A stretch of 64,000 nt of DNA from the NCBI GenBank assembly GCA_026391735.1, contig JAPLDL010000003.1, forward strand, positions 1-64,000. Reading direction: 5' to 3'. The position numbers were made by a program, and so were the translations under genes. Below the pieces are notes generated by a model that ran no database searches, was not told the origin of the DNA, and saw only the letters and a program-made list of their open reading frames with translations. Numbering within the stretch: position 1 is the first letter of the stretch; the number at the start of each line of letters is the position of its first letter. Source of the DNA: Bacteroidota bacterium. Its GTDB lineage: Bacteria > Bacteroidota > Bacteroidia > Bacteroidales > FEN-979. Shown piece by piece: positions 54,045 through 62,108 of this stretch.

Positions 54045-57000
54045 GAGGCCGGTGAGAGGAGTGATGGAAGGATCCCGGTCATTGCTGATACCATACCAAG
54101 GCAAACCCCGGCAAACAGTATGATCAGGTATTCGGTCATCACCAGTTTCAGGATGTATCTCCGGTTAAATCCCAGGGCTAAATAAATGGCCAGTTCCTGT
54201 TTCCTTTCAAGCATATTCCTGAGCAGGACCAGGCCCAAGGCCAATGTACCCATAAGTAATCCCAGGGCGCCAAGCAGCAAAAAGACCGACAGGTAAGTAT
54301 TCTCCACTGCATTGAACGATGCAAGTTTCTCCCCGGCGGGGACCATGCTTATCCCATAATCCCTGAACCCCTTTTCAAGGACAGCCGCGACACTATCTCT
54401 GGAAGATGAAGGAGCGTCGATAAGAAAAGTTGTATACCCTGAGACTGAGGGGAAGTGGATTCGGAAAAGACTGTCCGACACGAGGAGATATCCCTGGAAC
54501 ACTGAATTTTCGAGGCCGCCAATCAGTTTTAAACCGGTTTTTCTCCCGTTTTCAGTCTGTATAAATATCGTGTCTCCTGTTTTTTTCTGAAGCCCCCAGG
54601 TAATGACCGTCTGATCGGCAAAGGCAGGGATTATATCAGGGCCCGGGGGATATTGAAGGGCCAGCCAGGGATGGTTTATATTAATTCCCCCCTGAAGTGA
54701 AAGAAAGCTGAAAACTCCTTTCCGGTCAAAAGCTTTGCAGGGTATAGAGAGTACCGAAGGCAGGACAGCTCTGTTGAGGTTAAGGCAGCTTGCATCGTCG
54801 CCTTCAAGCCTCTGTAATGCATAAATCCTGGTTTTTTTCAGACAGGGTTCCGCCTCCAACACATATTCTTTTTTACCCGGCGGGGAATCCGGATCATAAC
54901 GAAGTGGTATACTGGTCTCGGCCCAGAACAGGAATCCCCCTGTACCTGAAGAAGCCTTATTCGTGAGGGCGGAAAAGGTCCTGTGGTTTGCCCCGGTGAT
55001 AAAAATGCTGAATGTCCCCAGGGCCAGCAGTCCAATCACTGTCATGGAACGGCTCCTGTTAAGGCCTGCGTTTTTCAGCGATAATGAAACAAATCCGGCA
55101 GCCGGTCCAATTTGTGCTTGAGATCTGCTGATAAGAAATGAGTTCATTGCAAATGCTCCTCCGGCGATCATCAGGGCCCCTGCAATCAGGAAAAGGGATG
55201 AATCGGGTGACCTGGCTGTAATCATCAGAAAGGACATAAACAAGATCGAACAAATGATCAGGAGGCCGCCAAACAGCCTGTTATAAAAAAGTGTACGACC
55301 TTTGTCTGTCAAACTGCCGGCTTCTTTTGCCGAAATCCTCTGCCAGGGTTGTTTCCTGAGATTATGCCGGAGGATAAAAAACATCAGGGGGATAGCGGCA
55401 ATGGTGCCTGCAAGAGCGCCGGTTGCCAGGGTGAGAGGCCTGATATTCATCTCCAGTCCCGTGATTCCAACGGCATCCTGCCAGATAGTATTCAGGCCTA
55501 AAAGCATAAGCCCGTTATAGAGGATTCCACTTAATGCTCCTGCAATACCTCCCCCTGCTGCGAGGACCATTCCTTCGGCCAGGATGATGCGGAAGATCTG
55601 CTGCTTTTTGAATCCGATTGCAGACAATATTCCCGACTCTTTCATCCTGGTTTGGATATGCAGCGAAAACATAAGCGTGAACAATAGAAGTGCGGCAAAA
55701 ATGATAAATGCGCTCAGGCTTAAAAAGAGACTTGCAAAATCGGTTAAGCCTGAAGATGAATTCATAGCTTCATCATAGACCCTGCGGAAGGCAAAACCCT
55801 GCTGACCAGGATTGAGTTTTTTCAATATCGCAGAGCCAATGGCATCAACCCTGTCAGGGCTGGTGTTAAAGCGTATTGAGGTAAGCCTGCCAAAGGGATT
55901 GGCAAAGAGTTTTTGTCCGTCGGCAAGAGAGATGAAAGCCTTTGGGGTACCTCGGTAGGTATTCCAGTAATCCTCATCCTTTTTCCTTATTTTTTTCAGA
56001 TCAATGGGGGCGTCTGTTTCCCAGTCACGGCAGTTTCCGGCCTTTGACATGCCCGGGAAATCAGGCATCAGGGATGGATCCCAGATACCATCATTTATGG
56101 GCCTAATCTGCCTAACAACAAATACCGAGCTGTCTTCTCCGAGCAGGCGCCGGGGGCTCATGATAAAATATCTGATCCTGAGCGTGTCTCCTTTACGGGC
56201 TTTGAGGTCTGCTGCCAGCCATGAATTGATGATCATGCCACCTGGACCTGGGTCCGCTCCCAGGAAATCCGGCGAAGCCGCGGTAATAAAAGAGTATGGA
56301 GTGGATCTGTCTTTAAAGGTGAAGGAGTTTACCAGGTATGTCAGGAATGCCTGACGGCCGGGTATAACTGAACCTGCGGCCTTCGCTAAGCTGTCGTCAA
56401 TGAAGATCCTGTCAGATCTCATCTCATATATGCCGGAATTCAGGAGCGGATGAATTCCGATACCTGCATCCCGGGGCTTCCATATGAGACCGGGCAGGCT
56501 TTCGGGCGGCAAGGAACCAGACTTTTCATAGGCCGGAAGCAGTAGAAGATTTGCCATCCCTTTAAGTTCAAGCATGACGGCCATCTTTTCCAGGGAAATG
56601 AAAACATTGTATGGGGCCGACTGGTTATTATTCAGGCTGAACAATCCCATCTGATCGTCTTTTACAATTTCCGCCACACGAAACCTCATCGCGGCCATCG
56701 GCGATTTTACTGCAGCAAATGGAGCATTTGCAGGAGCAAGGCTTTGTTTGTATACCCTCAGAAGCAGATCATCGCCGGGCTTCAAACCAAGTTTCTCAGC
56801 CGTGTTCCTGCTTATGAGGACAGAATTTGCATCAGGACCGGCAGAAGGGTTCTCCCAAAATTTTGTAAACCGATTGTCGATCCCGATTACCTGGACATTA
56901 TTGAGCCTTTTGCTTTTTTCAGGATTTATTGCAATACCTGCGGATAACATTGCCGGTGCTGCTGTGCATCCGGTCCTTTCACTGATGTCACGGGCCATTT

Positions 57001-57211
57001 CCAGGCTGAAGAACCGTCCCTCGGGATGCATGGCATAACGGATCTTTCCCAGTCTTTTAGCAGTGAGGTGCCTGAGGCTGTAATTCACCGAATCTCCGAG
57101 GATCAGAGCTCCTGTAAGGACAGCTGTACTTATTAGAGCTCCTGCAAAAACAGCCAGGAAGGCTTTTTTGTAATGAATGAAATCGCGTTTTATTAAGAGT
57201 ACCTGGTTCAT
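53909..57211 (-). CDS. ABC transporter permease, double FtsX type
   Basis: The 1100-residue permease has an N-terminal helix (about 18-40), a large periplasmic region (about 45-500), a first FtsX helix set (about 505-650), further helices (about 660-740), a second periplasmic region (about 770-960) and a last FtsX set (about 975-1085). This is the layout of single-chain MacB/LolE-like exporters of the three-component type. Substrate unknown (lipoprotein, peptide or lipid extraction are possibilities). The 4-bp ATGA overlap with the ATPase gene shows coupling. The 3' end overlaps the hybrid kinase gene. Confidence 0.9.
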   Translation of the reverse strand: MNQVLLIKRDFIHYKKAFLAVFAGALISTAVLTGALILGDSVNYSLRHLTAKRLGKIRYAMHPEGRFFSLEMARDISERTGCTAAPAMLSAGIAINPEKSKRLNNVQVIGIDNRFTKFWENPSAGPDANSVLISRNTAEKLGLKPGDDLLLRVYKQSLAPANAPFAAVKSPMAAMRFRVAEIVKDDQMGLFSLNNNQSAPYNVFISLEKMAVMLELKGMANLLLLPAYEKSGSLPPESLPGLIWKPRDAGIGIHPLLNSGIYEMRSDRIFIDDSLAKAAGSVIPGRQAFLTYLVNSFTFKDRSTPYSFITAASPDFLGADPGPGGMIINSWLAADLKARKGDTLRIRYFIMSPRRLLGEDSSVFVVRQIRPINDGIWDPSLMPDFPGMSKAGNCRDWETDAPIDLKKIRKKDEDYWNTYRGTPKAFISLADGQKLFANPFGRLTSIRFNTSPDRVDAIGSAILKKLNPGQQGFAFRRVYDEAMNSSSGLTDFASLFLSLSAFIIFAALLLFTLMFSLHIQTRMKESGILSAIGFKKQQIFRIILAEGMVLAAGGGIAGALSGILYNGLMLLGLNTIWQDAVGITGLEMNIRPLTLATGALAGTIAAIPLMFFILRHNLRKQPWQRISAKEAGSLTDKGRTLFYNRLFGGLLIICSILFMSFLMITARSPDSSLFLIAGALMIAGGAFAMNSFLISRSQAQIGPAAGFVSLSLKNAGLNRSRSMTVIGLLALGTFSIFITGANHRTFSALTNKASSGTGGFLFWAETSIPLRYDPDSPPGKKEYVLEAEPCLKKTRIYALQRLEGDDASCLNLNRAVLPSVLSIPCKAFDRKGVFSFLSLQGGININHPWLALQYPPGPDIIPAFADQTVITWGLQKKTGDTIFIQTENGRKTGLKLIGGLENSVFQGYLLVSDSLFRIHFPSVSGYTTFLIDAPSSSRDSVAAVLEKGFRDYGISMVPAGEKLASFNAVENTYLSVFLLLGALGLLMGTLALGLVLLRNMLERKQELAIYLALGFNRRYILKLVMTEYLIILFAGVCLGMVSAMTGILPSLLSPASHSPVLLLLLPAPAFLLNGLFWVWLSAKAALRRLRSDGLSKGLAM

Positions 57212-57900
57212 GATTTGGTTACCGGCAGGAGTTTTCCTGAAACCAGACTGTAAATTTTATCCATACGAGCTGCCAGGTCGTGAGAATGGGTCACAACGAC
57301 CATCGAGAGTTTTTCTTCCTTCTGAAGTTCCGAAAGGAGCTGCCCCAGCCGGGCAGCAGTTTCCGAATCCAAAGACCCTGTGGGCTCATCGGCCAGCAGC
57401 AAACCCGGCTTGTTCACAAGAGCTCTGACAACTGCCGCCCTCTGACACTCTCCTGCCGAAAGCCCGGAAGGTTTCTGGTTAACCAGGTCCTTAAGCCCCA
57501 TGCGTTCTATTAGACGGCAAGCCCTTTCGCGCCCTGCCCTGCGCGCTTCCTTTTCTTTCAGGGGCAGCAAAGGAAGCATCACATTTTCCAGAAGGCTCAG
57601 CTGGGGCAGCAGGTAATGTAACTGAAATACAAACCCGATAAAGGTATTCCTCAAACCGGCAAGTTGAGGCTCTTTCATTCCTGCAATATCCATCCCTTGA
57701 AGCTTCACAAGCCCTGAATCGGGAACATCGAGAGTCCCTAGGATATTCAACAAGGTAGTTTTCCCCGACCCCGAAGGACCCGTGACAGCGATGGATTCAT
57801 TTTCCCCGATCTGCAGGGAGATGCCCCCGAGAACGGGCTTTTGACGGTCCGATAAAGCCTGGTTATAATGTTTTGTGATATTCTGAAGTTCTGCCAGCAT
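57208..57900 (-). CDS. ABC transporter ATP-binding protein (LolD/MacB type)
   Basis: The 230-residue ATPase: Walker A GPSGSGKT (41-48), Q-loop Q93, signature LSAGE (147-151), Walker B LLLADEP (D171), switch H205. The signature reads LSAGE rather than LSGGE; this is common in the LolD group. It energises the FtsX-type permease encoded next to it. Confidence 0.95.
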   Translation of the reverse strand: MLAELQNITKHYNQALSDRQKPVLGGISLQIGENESIAVTGPSGSGKTTLLNILGTLDVPDSGLVKLQGMDIAGMKEPQLAGLRNTFIGFVFQLHYLLPQLSLLENVMLPLLPLKEKEARRAGRERACRLIERMGLKDLVNQKPSGLSAGECQRAAVVRALVNKPGLLLADEPTGSLDSETAARLGQLLSELQKEEKLSMVVVTHSHDLAARMDKIYSLVSGKLLPVTKS

Positions 57901-57930
57901 TTGTTATGTTTTAATTACCCGTATCCCGCA

Positions 57931-59214
57931 TCATAATATCTTCTTATACACCTCCAGCATCTTTGCCGTAAGTGAGCCACAATCAAATTTGGTTTCAACC
58001 GATTTCCGGCCTCTTTCGCTAAGCCTCTGAAGCCCCGCCTTGTCATTCAGAATCGAAGCAAGGCATCCACACAGGGCTTCAGGAGTGTTCGGTTCATAGA
58101 TCAGCCCTCCTCCGGTTTCTTTTATTATCTCCGGGAAAGCTCCAAGTGCCGGCTGAACCAGCGGAACCCCCGAGGCCAGGGCCTCAAGCTGGTACAGACC
58201 AAATGCTTCCCCTTTTAGAACCGGGACCGAAAGCACCGAAACGGATTTAAAGAAATTCCCGAGTTCAACGAGCCCGAAATTCTCAAAAATCAGAACCTCT
58301 TGCTCCAGGCCTGCATTTTGCAATTTCTTCAGCTGCCGGTTTACAAAAGGCTTGTCATCACCGGTCATGCCTCCGGTGACATGCAGTTTTACGTTCTCAA
58401 ACCCCGGTTGAGATCTCAGTTTAATAAACGCATCGGTAAGGATCCCGAACCCGTTTTCTTCGCAGATCCTGGATAAATAACCGATAGCCGGCGTTGCAGG
58501 CGGAAGGGGATGAAACTCATACAGGGAAGGATTTATACCGATAGGGATCAAGTGAAGCTTCTCATCCGGTATTTTCATCTTGTGTTGCATCAACTGAGAA
58601 AAATACCGGCTCACAGGGATGAATGCATCCACATCCTTCGCCTTTTCTGACAAAAGATTCCAGATCTTCTCACGGTGAGGTTCTTTCATCGCATCCACCC
58701 ATACATCTTCATCCTGCAGTGAGCAAACCACCGGGACCCCCACCTCTTCTTTTATCTGGACTGCCATCCCGAGTAATAATGCATTTGAAAAGTGAACTAT
58801 ATCGGGCTTCTCATGATGCTTCAGAAAATGGACCAGCTCGTCCAGTTCCCTTCCCTGCCGGCCTTCTTTCCCCATAAGCATCGATTCGGTTAGCTCTTCC
58901 AGTCCATGAGCTCTCGTGGAACCAGCTTTGCTTGCAGCAAATTTTAACAAAGGCGCCGAGTTCAGCAGGTGTTCCATCCAGGCAGGCATATGCTGCATTA
59001 TGGGGAAAACCTGCTTCAGGTAAATGTTGACGGCCCCGTAAAATACAGGAGTATCCGTCTGCATATTCCCTTTTATTGTCAGTGGAAGGTAAACCGGAAG
59101 TATCATTGCATCCGCGCCGGCCTGACGCAAGGCGCTTACAAAGCCCGAATCGCGCAGGCAGTTCCCGCAATAAAAGGTCCCTCCGAATCCGGGTACTATA
59201 TTTATAATTTTCAT
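57931..59214 (-). CDS. GT4-family glycosyltransferase
   Basis: The protein is 427 residues from MKIINIVPGFGGTFYCGNCLRDSG; the open frame continues to 59517 but the extra part is the shadow of the PQQ gene. It is a GT-B enzyme with DIVHFSNALLLG, a GYLSRICEENGFGILTDAF region, and the C-terminal sugar-nucleotide site EAFGLYQLEALASGVPLVQP (E-x7-E type). The GGTFYCGNCLRD start marks a subgroup known mainly from uncultured Bacteroidota and Acidobacteriota. Acceptor unknown. It lies 30 bp before the ABC ATPase. Confidence 0.88.
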   Translation of the reverse strand: MKIINIVPGFGGTFYCGNCLRDSGFVSALRQAGADAMILPVYLPLTIKGNMQTDTPVFYGAVNIYLKQVFPIMQHMPAWMEHLLNSAPLLKFAASKAGSTRAHGLEELTESMLMGKEGRQGRELDELVHFLKHHEKPDIVHFSNALLLGMAVQIKEEVGVPVVCSLQDEDVWVDAMKEPHREKIWNLLSEKAKDVDAFIPVSRYFSQLMQHKMKIPDEKLHLIPIGINPSLYEFHPLPPATPAIGYLSRICEENGFGILTDAFIKLRSQPGFENVKLHVTGGMTGDDKPFVNRQLKKLQNAGLEQEVLIFENFGLVELGNFFKSVSVLSVPVLKGEAFGLYQLEALASGVPLVQPALGAFPEIIKETGGGLIYEPNTPEALCGCLASILNDKAGLQRLSERGRKSVETKFDCGSLTAKMLEVYKKIL

Positions 59215-59276
59215 TGAACCAAATTTACTCTTTCCGTAATTATCCCCGTTCACATGAAGGGGTGACACGCTTCGCA

Positions 59277-60410
59277 CTATTTCTTCAAACTTACCGGGCC
59301 AAACGCATACACGGTCCCGTCTCCGGCTCCAACTACAACAAGACCCCCTGTGACTGCCGGGGTCCCGCTCAAAGGACTGCCAATCTCGTAGGACCAGCAT
59401 TCTTTGCCTGTCTCCAGCTCCAGGAGACAAATCCGGCCATCGCCAGATGCCATAACTATATAATCTCCGGCAATGACAGGGGAAGCGTCTATTTTTCCTC
59501 CTGATCTGAATTTCCATAGCACCTTTCCGCTTAAGGCATCAAAACAGATCAGCATTTTATTCTGGGTCGCACTAACGACCTTTCCGCCATATAACGCAGG
59601 GGAAGCGATAAACGGGCCGCCTCCTTCAGCCTTCCAGACTTCTTTCCTGGTCTGCAGGTCCACGCAGAAAAACGTTCCGTCGTAATTGCCTGCATAAGCC
59701 CTGTTCCCGCTGATTGCAGCCGATGCCGGGATATATGTGAGCATGTTGAACTTCCATGCAAGCTGTCCCGTTTGGGTATTCACGAGATGCAGGAACCCGT
59801 CGCAACCTCCGGTAATAGCGAGGTTCCCTGAAACTGCAGGGGTCCCGTTGATGTAATTCCCGGTGGAATATTGCCAGATCCCTTTTCCCGTAAGCGCATC
59901 AATGCAATGCAGATTGAAATCATAACTCCCGACAATGATGCGCAGATGTTTTTTGTCGGGACCCTGTACCCAGTTGCAGGAACCCGAGACCTGTCCGTCG
60001 GTAGTGTATTTCCATTGCAGATCACCGCTGCCGGCATTCAGAGCATAAATGACGCCTTCGAGGGATCCTGCATAAAGGGTCCCGTTTAACAGCAGGGGAG
60101 GGGCTTCAAAACCTGCGCCGGCTTTGAACTTCCATTTTAAAAGACCTTTCCCGCTAAGAGCATAAATACAGCCATCGTCACATCCGATAAAAATGTCCCC
60201 TTTCCAGATGACGGCCGAAGATTTAATGCCATCTCCGGTTTTAAAGGTCCATAATAATTTTAGAGGAGGGCGGATGACCGCATTGGAAACACCTGTCAGC
60301 CTGGGGTCTCCCCTGTATGACGGCCAGCAGTCGGCCGACATCTGCTGAGCGCCTGCATTGTACCGCGTCAGTATCATTACGGCCATCAGGATTATTACTA
60401 ACTTACTCAT
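59277..60410 (-). CDS. PQQ-type beta-propeller protein
   Basis: The 377-residue exported protein (signal peptide to about residue 21, AGAQ) has seven to eight repeats of the form GxIYALxxxxGxLxWKF (for example GCIYALSGKGLLKWKF, GVIYALNAGSGDLQWKY, CVDLQTRKEVWKA). These resemble BamB/PQQ-dehydrogenase blades, but there are no catalytic residues or Ca-binding site, so a binding or scaffold role is likely. The 8-bp overlap with the upstream flavoprotein gene suggests co-translation. Confidence 0.88.
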   Translation of the reverse strand: MSKLVIILMAVMILTRYNAGAQQMSADCWPSYRGDPRLTGVSNAVIRPPLKLLWTFKTGDGIKSSAVIWKGDIFIGCDDGCIYALSGKGLLKWKFKAGAGFEAPPLLLNGTLYAGSLEGVIYALNAGSGDLQWKYTTDGQVSGSCNWVQGPDKKHLRIIVGSYDFNLHCIDALTGKGIWQYSTGNYINGTPAVSGNLAITGGCDGFLHLVNTQTGQLAWKFNMLTYIPASAAISGNRAYAGNYDGTFFCVDLQTRKEVWKAEGGGPFIASPALYGGKVVSATQNKMLICFDALSGKVLWKFRSGGKIDASPVIAGDYIVMASGDGRICLLELETGKECWSYEIGSPLSGTPAVTGGLVVVGAGDGTVYAFGPVSLKK

Positions 60411-62037
60411 GATTCCCGATCTTAAATGCCAGCGCCCCGGTCGGACAAGCTTCGGTAACCTTTTTTCCTGTTCTGGTCAGGGCTTCTCTCAAAGTCCCTC
60501 CCAGGGGGACGTTTATTCTCACATCAAATCCGCGTCCCACATAGGTAAGTCCTTTCAGTTCGCCTTCGGCTCTGGTGATCTCTACACAGATCCCGCACTT
60601 GATGCATTTCTCTGCTTCATATATAACAAATTCATGCTGGACCGATTTAGTTATAAGTTTACGGTTCGGACCGGCAAATTTTTTCTGCTGGGCCTGGTAT
60701 TCACTGGCAAAGATCCTGAGTTTGCAGCTCGAAAGTTTCCGGCAGTCGCAATTCATGCAGCGTGCAGCTTCTTTCATCGCCTCGGCTTCGGTGAACCCTC
60801 CCATGAATCCTTTCGCGGGTGCCAGCCTCGAAGCCGGCCCGCTTTCTTTCAGGTATTCCCCGTATTCGGCTTCATTGAGTCGGCCGAAGGATGAGTTAAA
60901 CAGATGACAGGCAGATCCGGGTTTCCCTGTTTTAAGGTAATGGACGGCCGATAAAGCCGCGGCCTTCCCCTGGGCTACAGAACGTACTGCCATCTGGCGC
61001 TTATGCAGAATGTTCCCGCAGGCGAAAATACCGTGACCCGTGACCCGTGAACCGTGGCTTCCGGGTTCCGGGTTCCAGGTTCCGGCTTCCGGCTGCCTCG
61101 TATGGGCTTCCAGCGTAGTCCTGCTCACCTTCAAACCATGCTCATCCCTCTCCAGCCCGAAGTCCTCTGTGATCTGCTTCTCTTCCCTTCCGGTTGCGAT
61201 GATAACGGCATCATATTCGTGAAGGAGGACCTGGTCGAAGAAATCCTTTGTGATCAGGGTGTTCATCCTGAATTCGGCTCCCATCAGCCTGATGACTTCA
61301 ATCTCTGAAGCCAGGGCTTTCCTGGGCAACTTATCTTCGGTAATATGGTATCGGAGCAAACCACCTGCTTCCGGATGCCGGTCAAACAATACTGCGAGAT
61401 GACCGCGCCGCAAAAGATAAAATGCCGCCGAAAGTCCTGATGGACCCGTCCCGATAATGGCCACCCGTTTCCCGCTTCGTTCGATGGATGGCAGGAGGCC
61501 TGAATATAATCGGGAGATATCATCCGCAGTAAATCGTTTTAAAAGACAAATTGAAACCGCTCCGTCGATAGAGGAACGATGGCAGGCTTTTTCGCAGGGA
61601 GCAGGACAGATATATCCGAGTATCAGCGGCAGGGCGATTTCTTCCCGTACAAGCTGCAATGCTTCGGTAAATTGCCCGGAAGAAATAAGACGGTTCATTT
61701 CGGGGATGTTCATAAACGCCGGACAGGACCTGCGGCAAGGGGCCTCGCAGTCGCCTACGTGATCGCTCAGCAGCAGTTCCAGGGCTTCACGCCGGGCATC
61801 ATGGATCTCGCGGGAATGCGTTTGGATGTTCATCCCTTCCCTCACAGGATAGGCGCAGGCCGGCAGCAGCCGGCCGGTGTCGACATCCCTGACCACGCAT
61901 ACCATGCAGGAAGGATGGTGAGCAATTCCTTTGCGGTAACACAGAGTGGGAAGGCAGATATCCAGCAATGCAGCAGCCTGCATTATGGTCATGCCCTCCT
62001 CTGCTTCAACTTCCCGGTGATCAATTCTCAGCTTCAT
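60403..62037 (-). CDS. GltD-like iron-sulfur flavoprotein with NuoG-type N-terminus
   Basis: The 544-residue protein has an N-terminal [2Fe-2S] ferredoxin (C33, C44, C47, C61), a NuoG/GltD-type Fe-S segment (DHVGDCEAPCRRSC: H93, C97, C101, C105; then CPAPCEKAC), an NAD(P)/FAD domain of GltD type (VAIIGTGPSG near 193), and a C-terminal Fe-S motif (CIKCGIC ... ACPTGA). It probably passes electrons between NAD(P)H and ferredoxin-like partners together with the NuoF-like protein encoded upstream. Residues about 316-336 (RQPEAGTWNPEPGSHGSRVTG) are encoded by nine heptamer repeats and sit just before the conserved IFACGN; homologues have a short linker there. Confidence 0.85.
   Translation of the reverse strand: MKLRIDHREVEAEEGMTIMQAAALLDICLPTLCYRKGIAHHPSCMVCVVRDVDTGRLLPACAYPVREGMNIQTHSREIHDARREALELLLSDHVGDCEAPCRRSCPAFMNIPEMNRLISSGQFTEALQLVREEIALPLILGYICPAPCEKACHRSSIDGAVSICLLKRFTADDISRLYSGLLPSIERSGKRVAIIGTGPSGLSAAFYLLRRGHLAVLFDRHPEAGGLLRYHITEDKLPRKALASEIEVIRLMGAEFRMNTLITKDFFDQVLLHEYDAVIIATGREEKQITEDFGLERDEHGLKVSRTTLEAHTRQPEAGTWNPEPGSHGSRVTGHGIFACGNILHKRQMAVRSVAQGKAAALSAVHYLKTGKPGSACHLFNSSFGRLNEAEYGEYLKESGPASRLAPAKGFMGGFTEAEAMKEAARCMNCDCRKLSSCKLRIFASEYQAQQKKFAGPNRKLITKSVQHEFVIYEAEKCIKCGICVEITRAEGELKGLTYVGRGFDVRINVPLGGTLREALTRTGKKVTEACPTGALAFKIGNHE
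61031..61093 (+). repeat. In-frame heptamer array inside a coding region, 9 copies
   Basis: Nine uninterrupted 7-bp units: CCGTGAC x2, CCGTGAA, CCGTGGC, then TTCCGGG x2, TTCCAGG, TTCCGGC x2. Total 63 bp, a multiple of three, so the frame of the flavoprotein gene is kept. Confidence 0.9.
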
Positions 62038-62057
62038 TATTACTTTTCCAAATTATT

Positions 62058-62099
62058 CATCCGCCATCCGCCATCTGCCATCCGCCATCCGCCATCCGA
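62058..62099 (-). repeat. Tandem heptamer array (CATCCGC), 6 copies
   Basis: CATCCGC x2, CATCTGC, CATCCGC x2, CATCCGA on the plus strand (GCGGATG in the sense direction of the flanking genes). It fills most of the 71-bp gap between the NuoF-like and GltD-like genes and begins 9 bases after the NuoF-like stop. Confidence 0.9.
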
Positions 62100-62108
62100 T
62101 ATCAGATG

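Noticed and set aside
59215-59517. N-terminal extension of the GT4 glycosyltransferase frame
   Set aside because: The extra 101 codons overlap the PQQ-type gene in another frame and are rich in Arg, Trp and Cys; the family start is MKIINIVPG at 59214.
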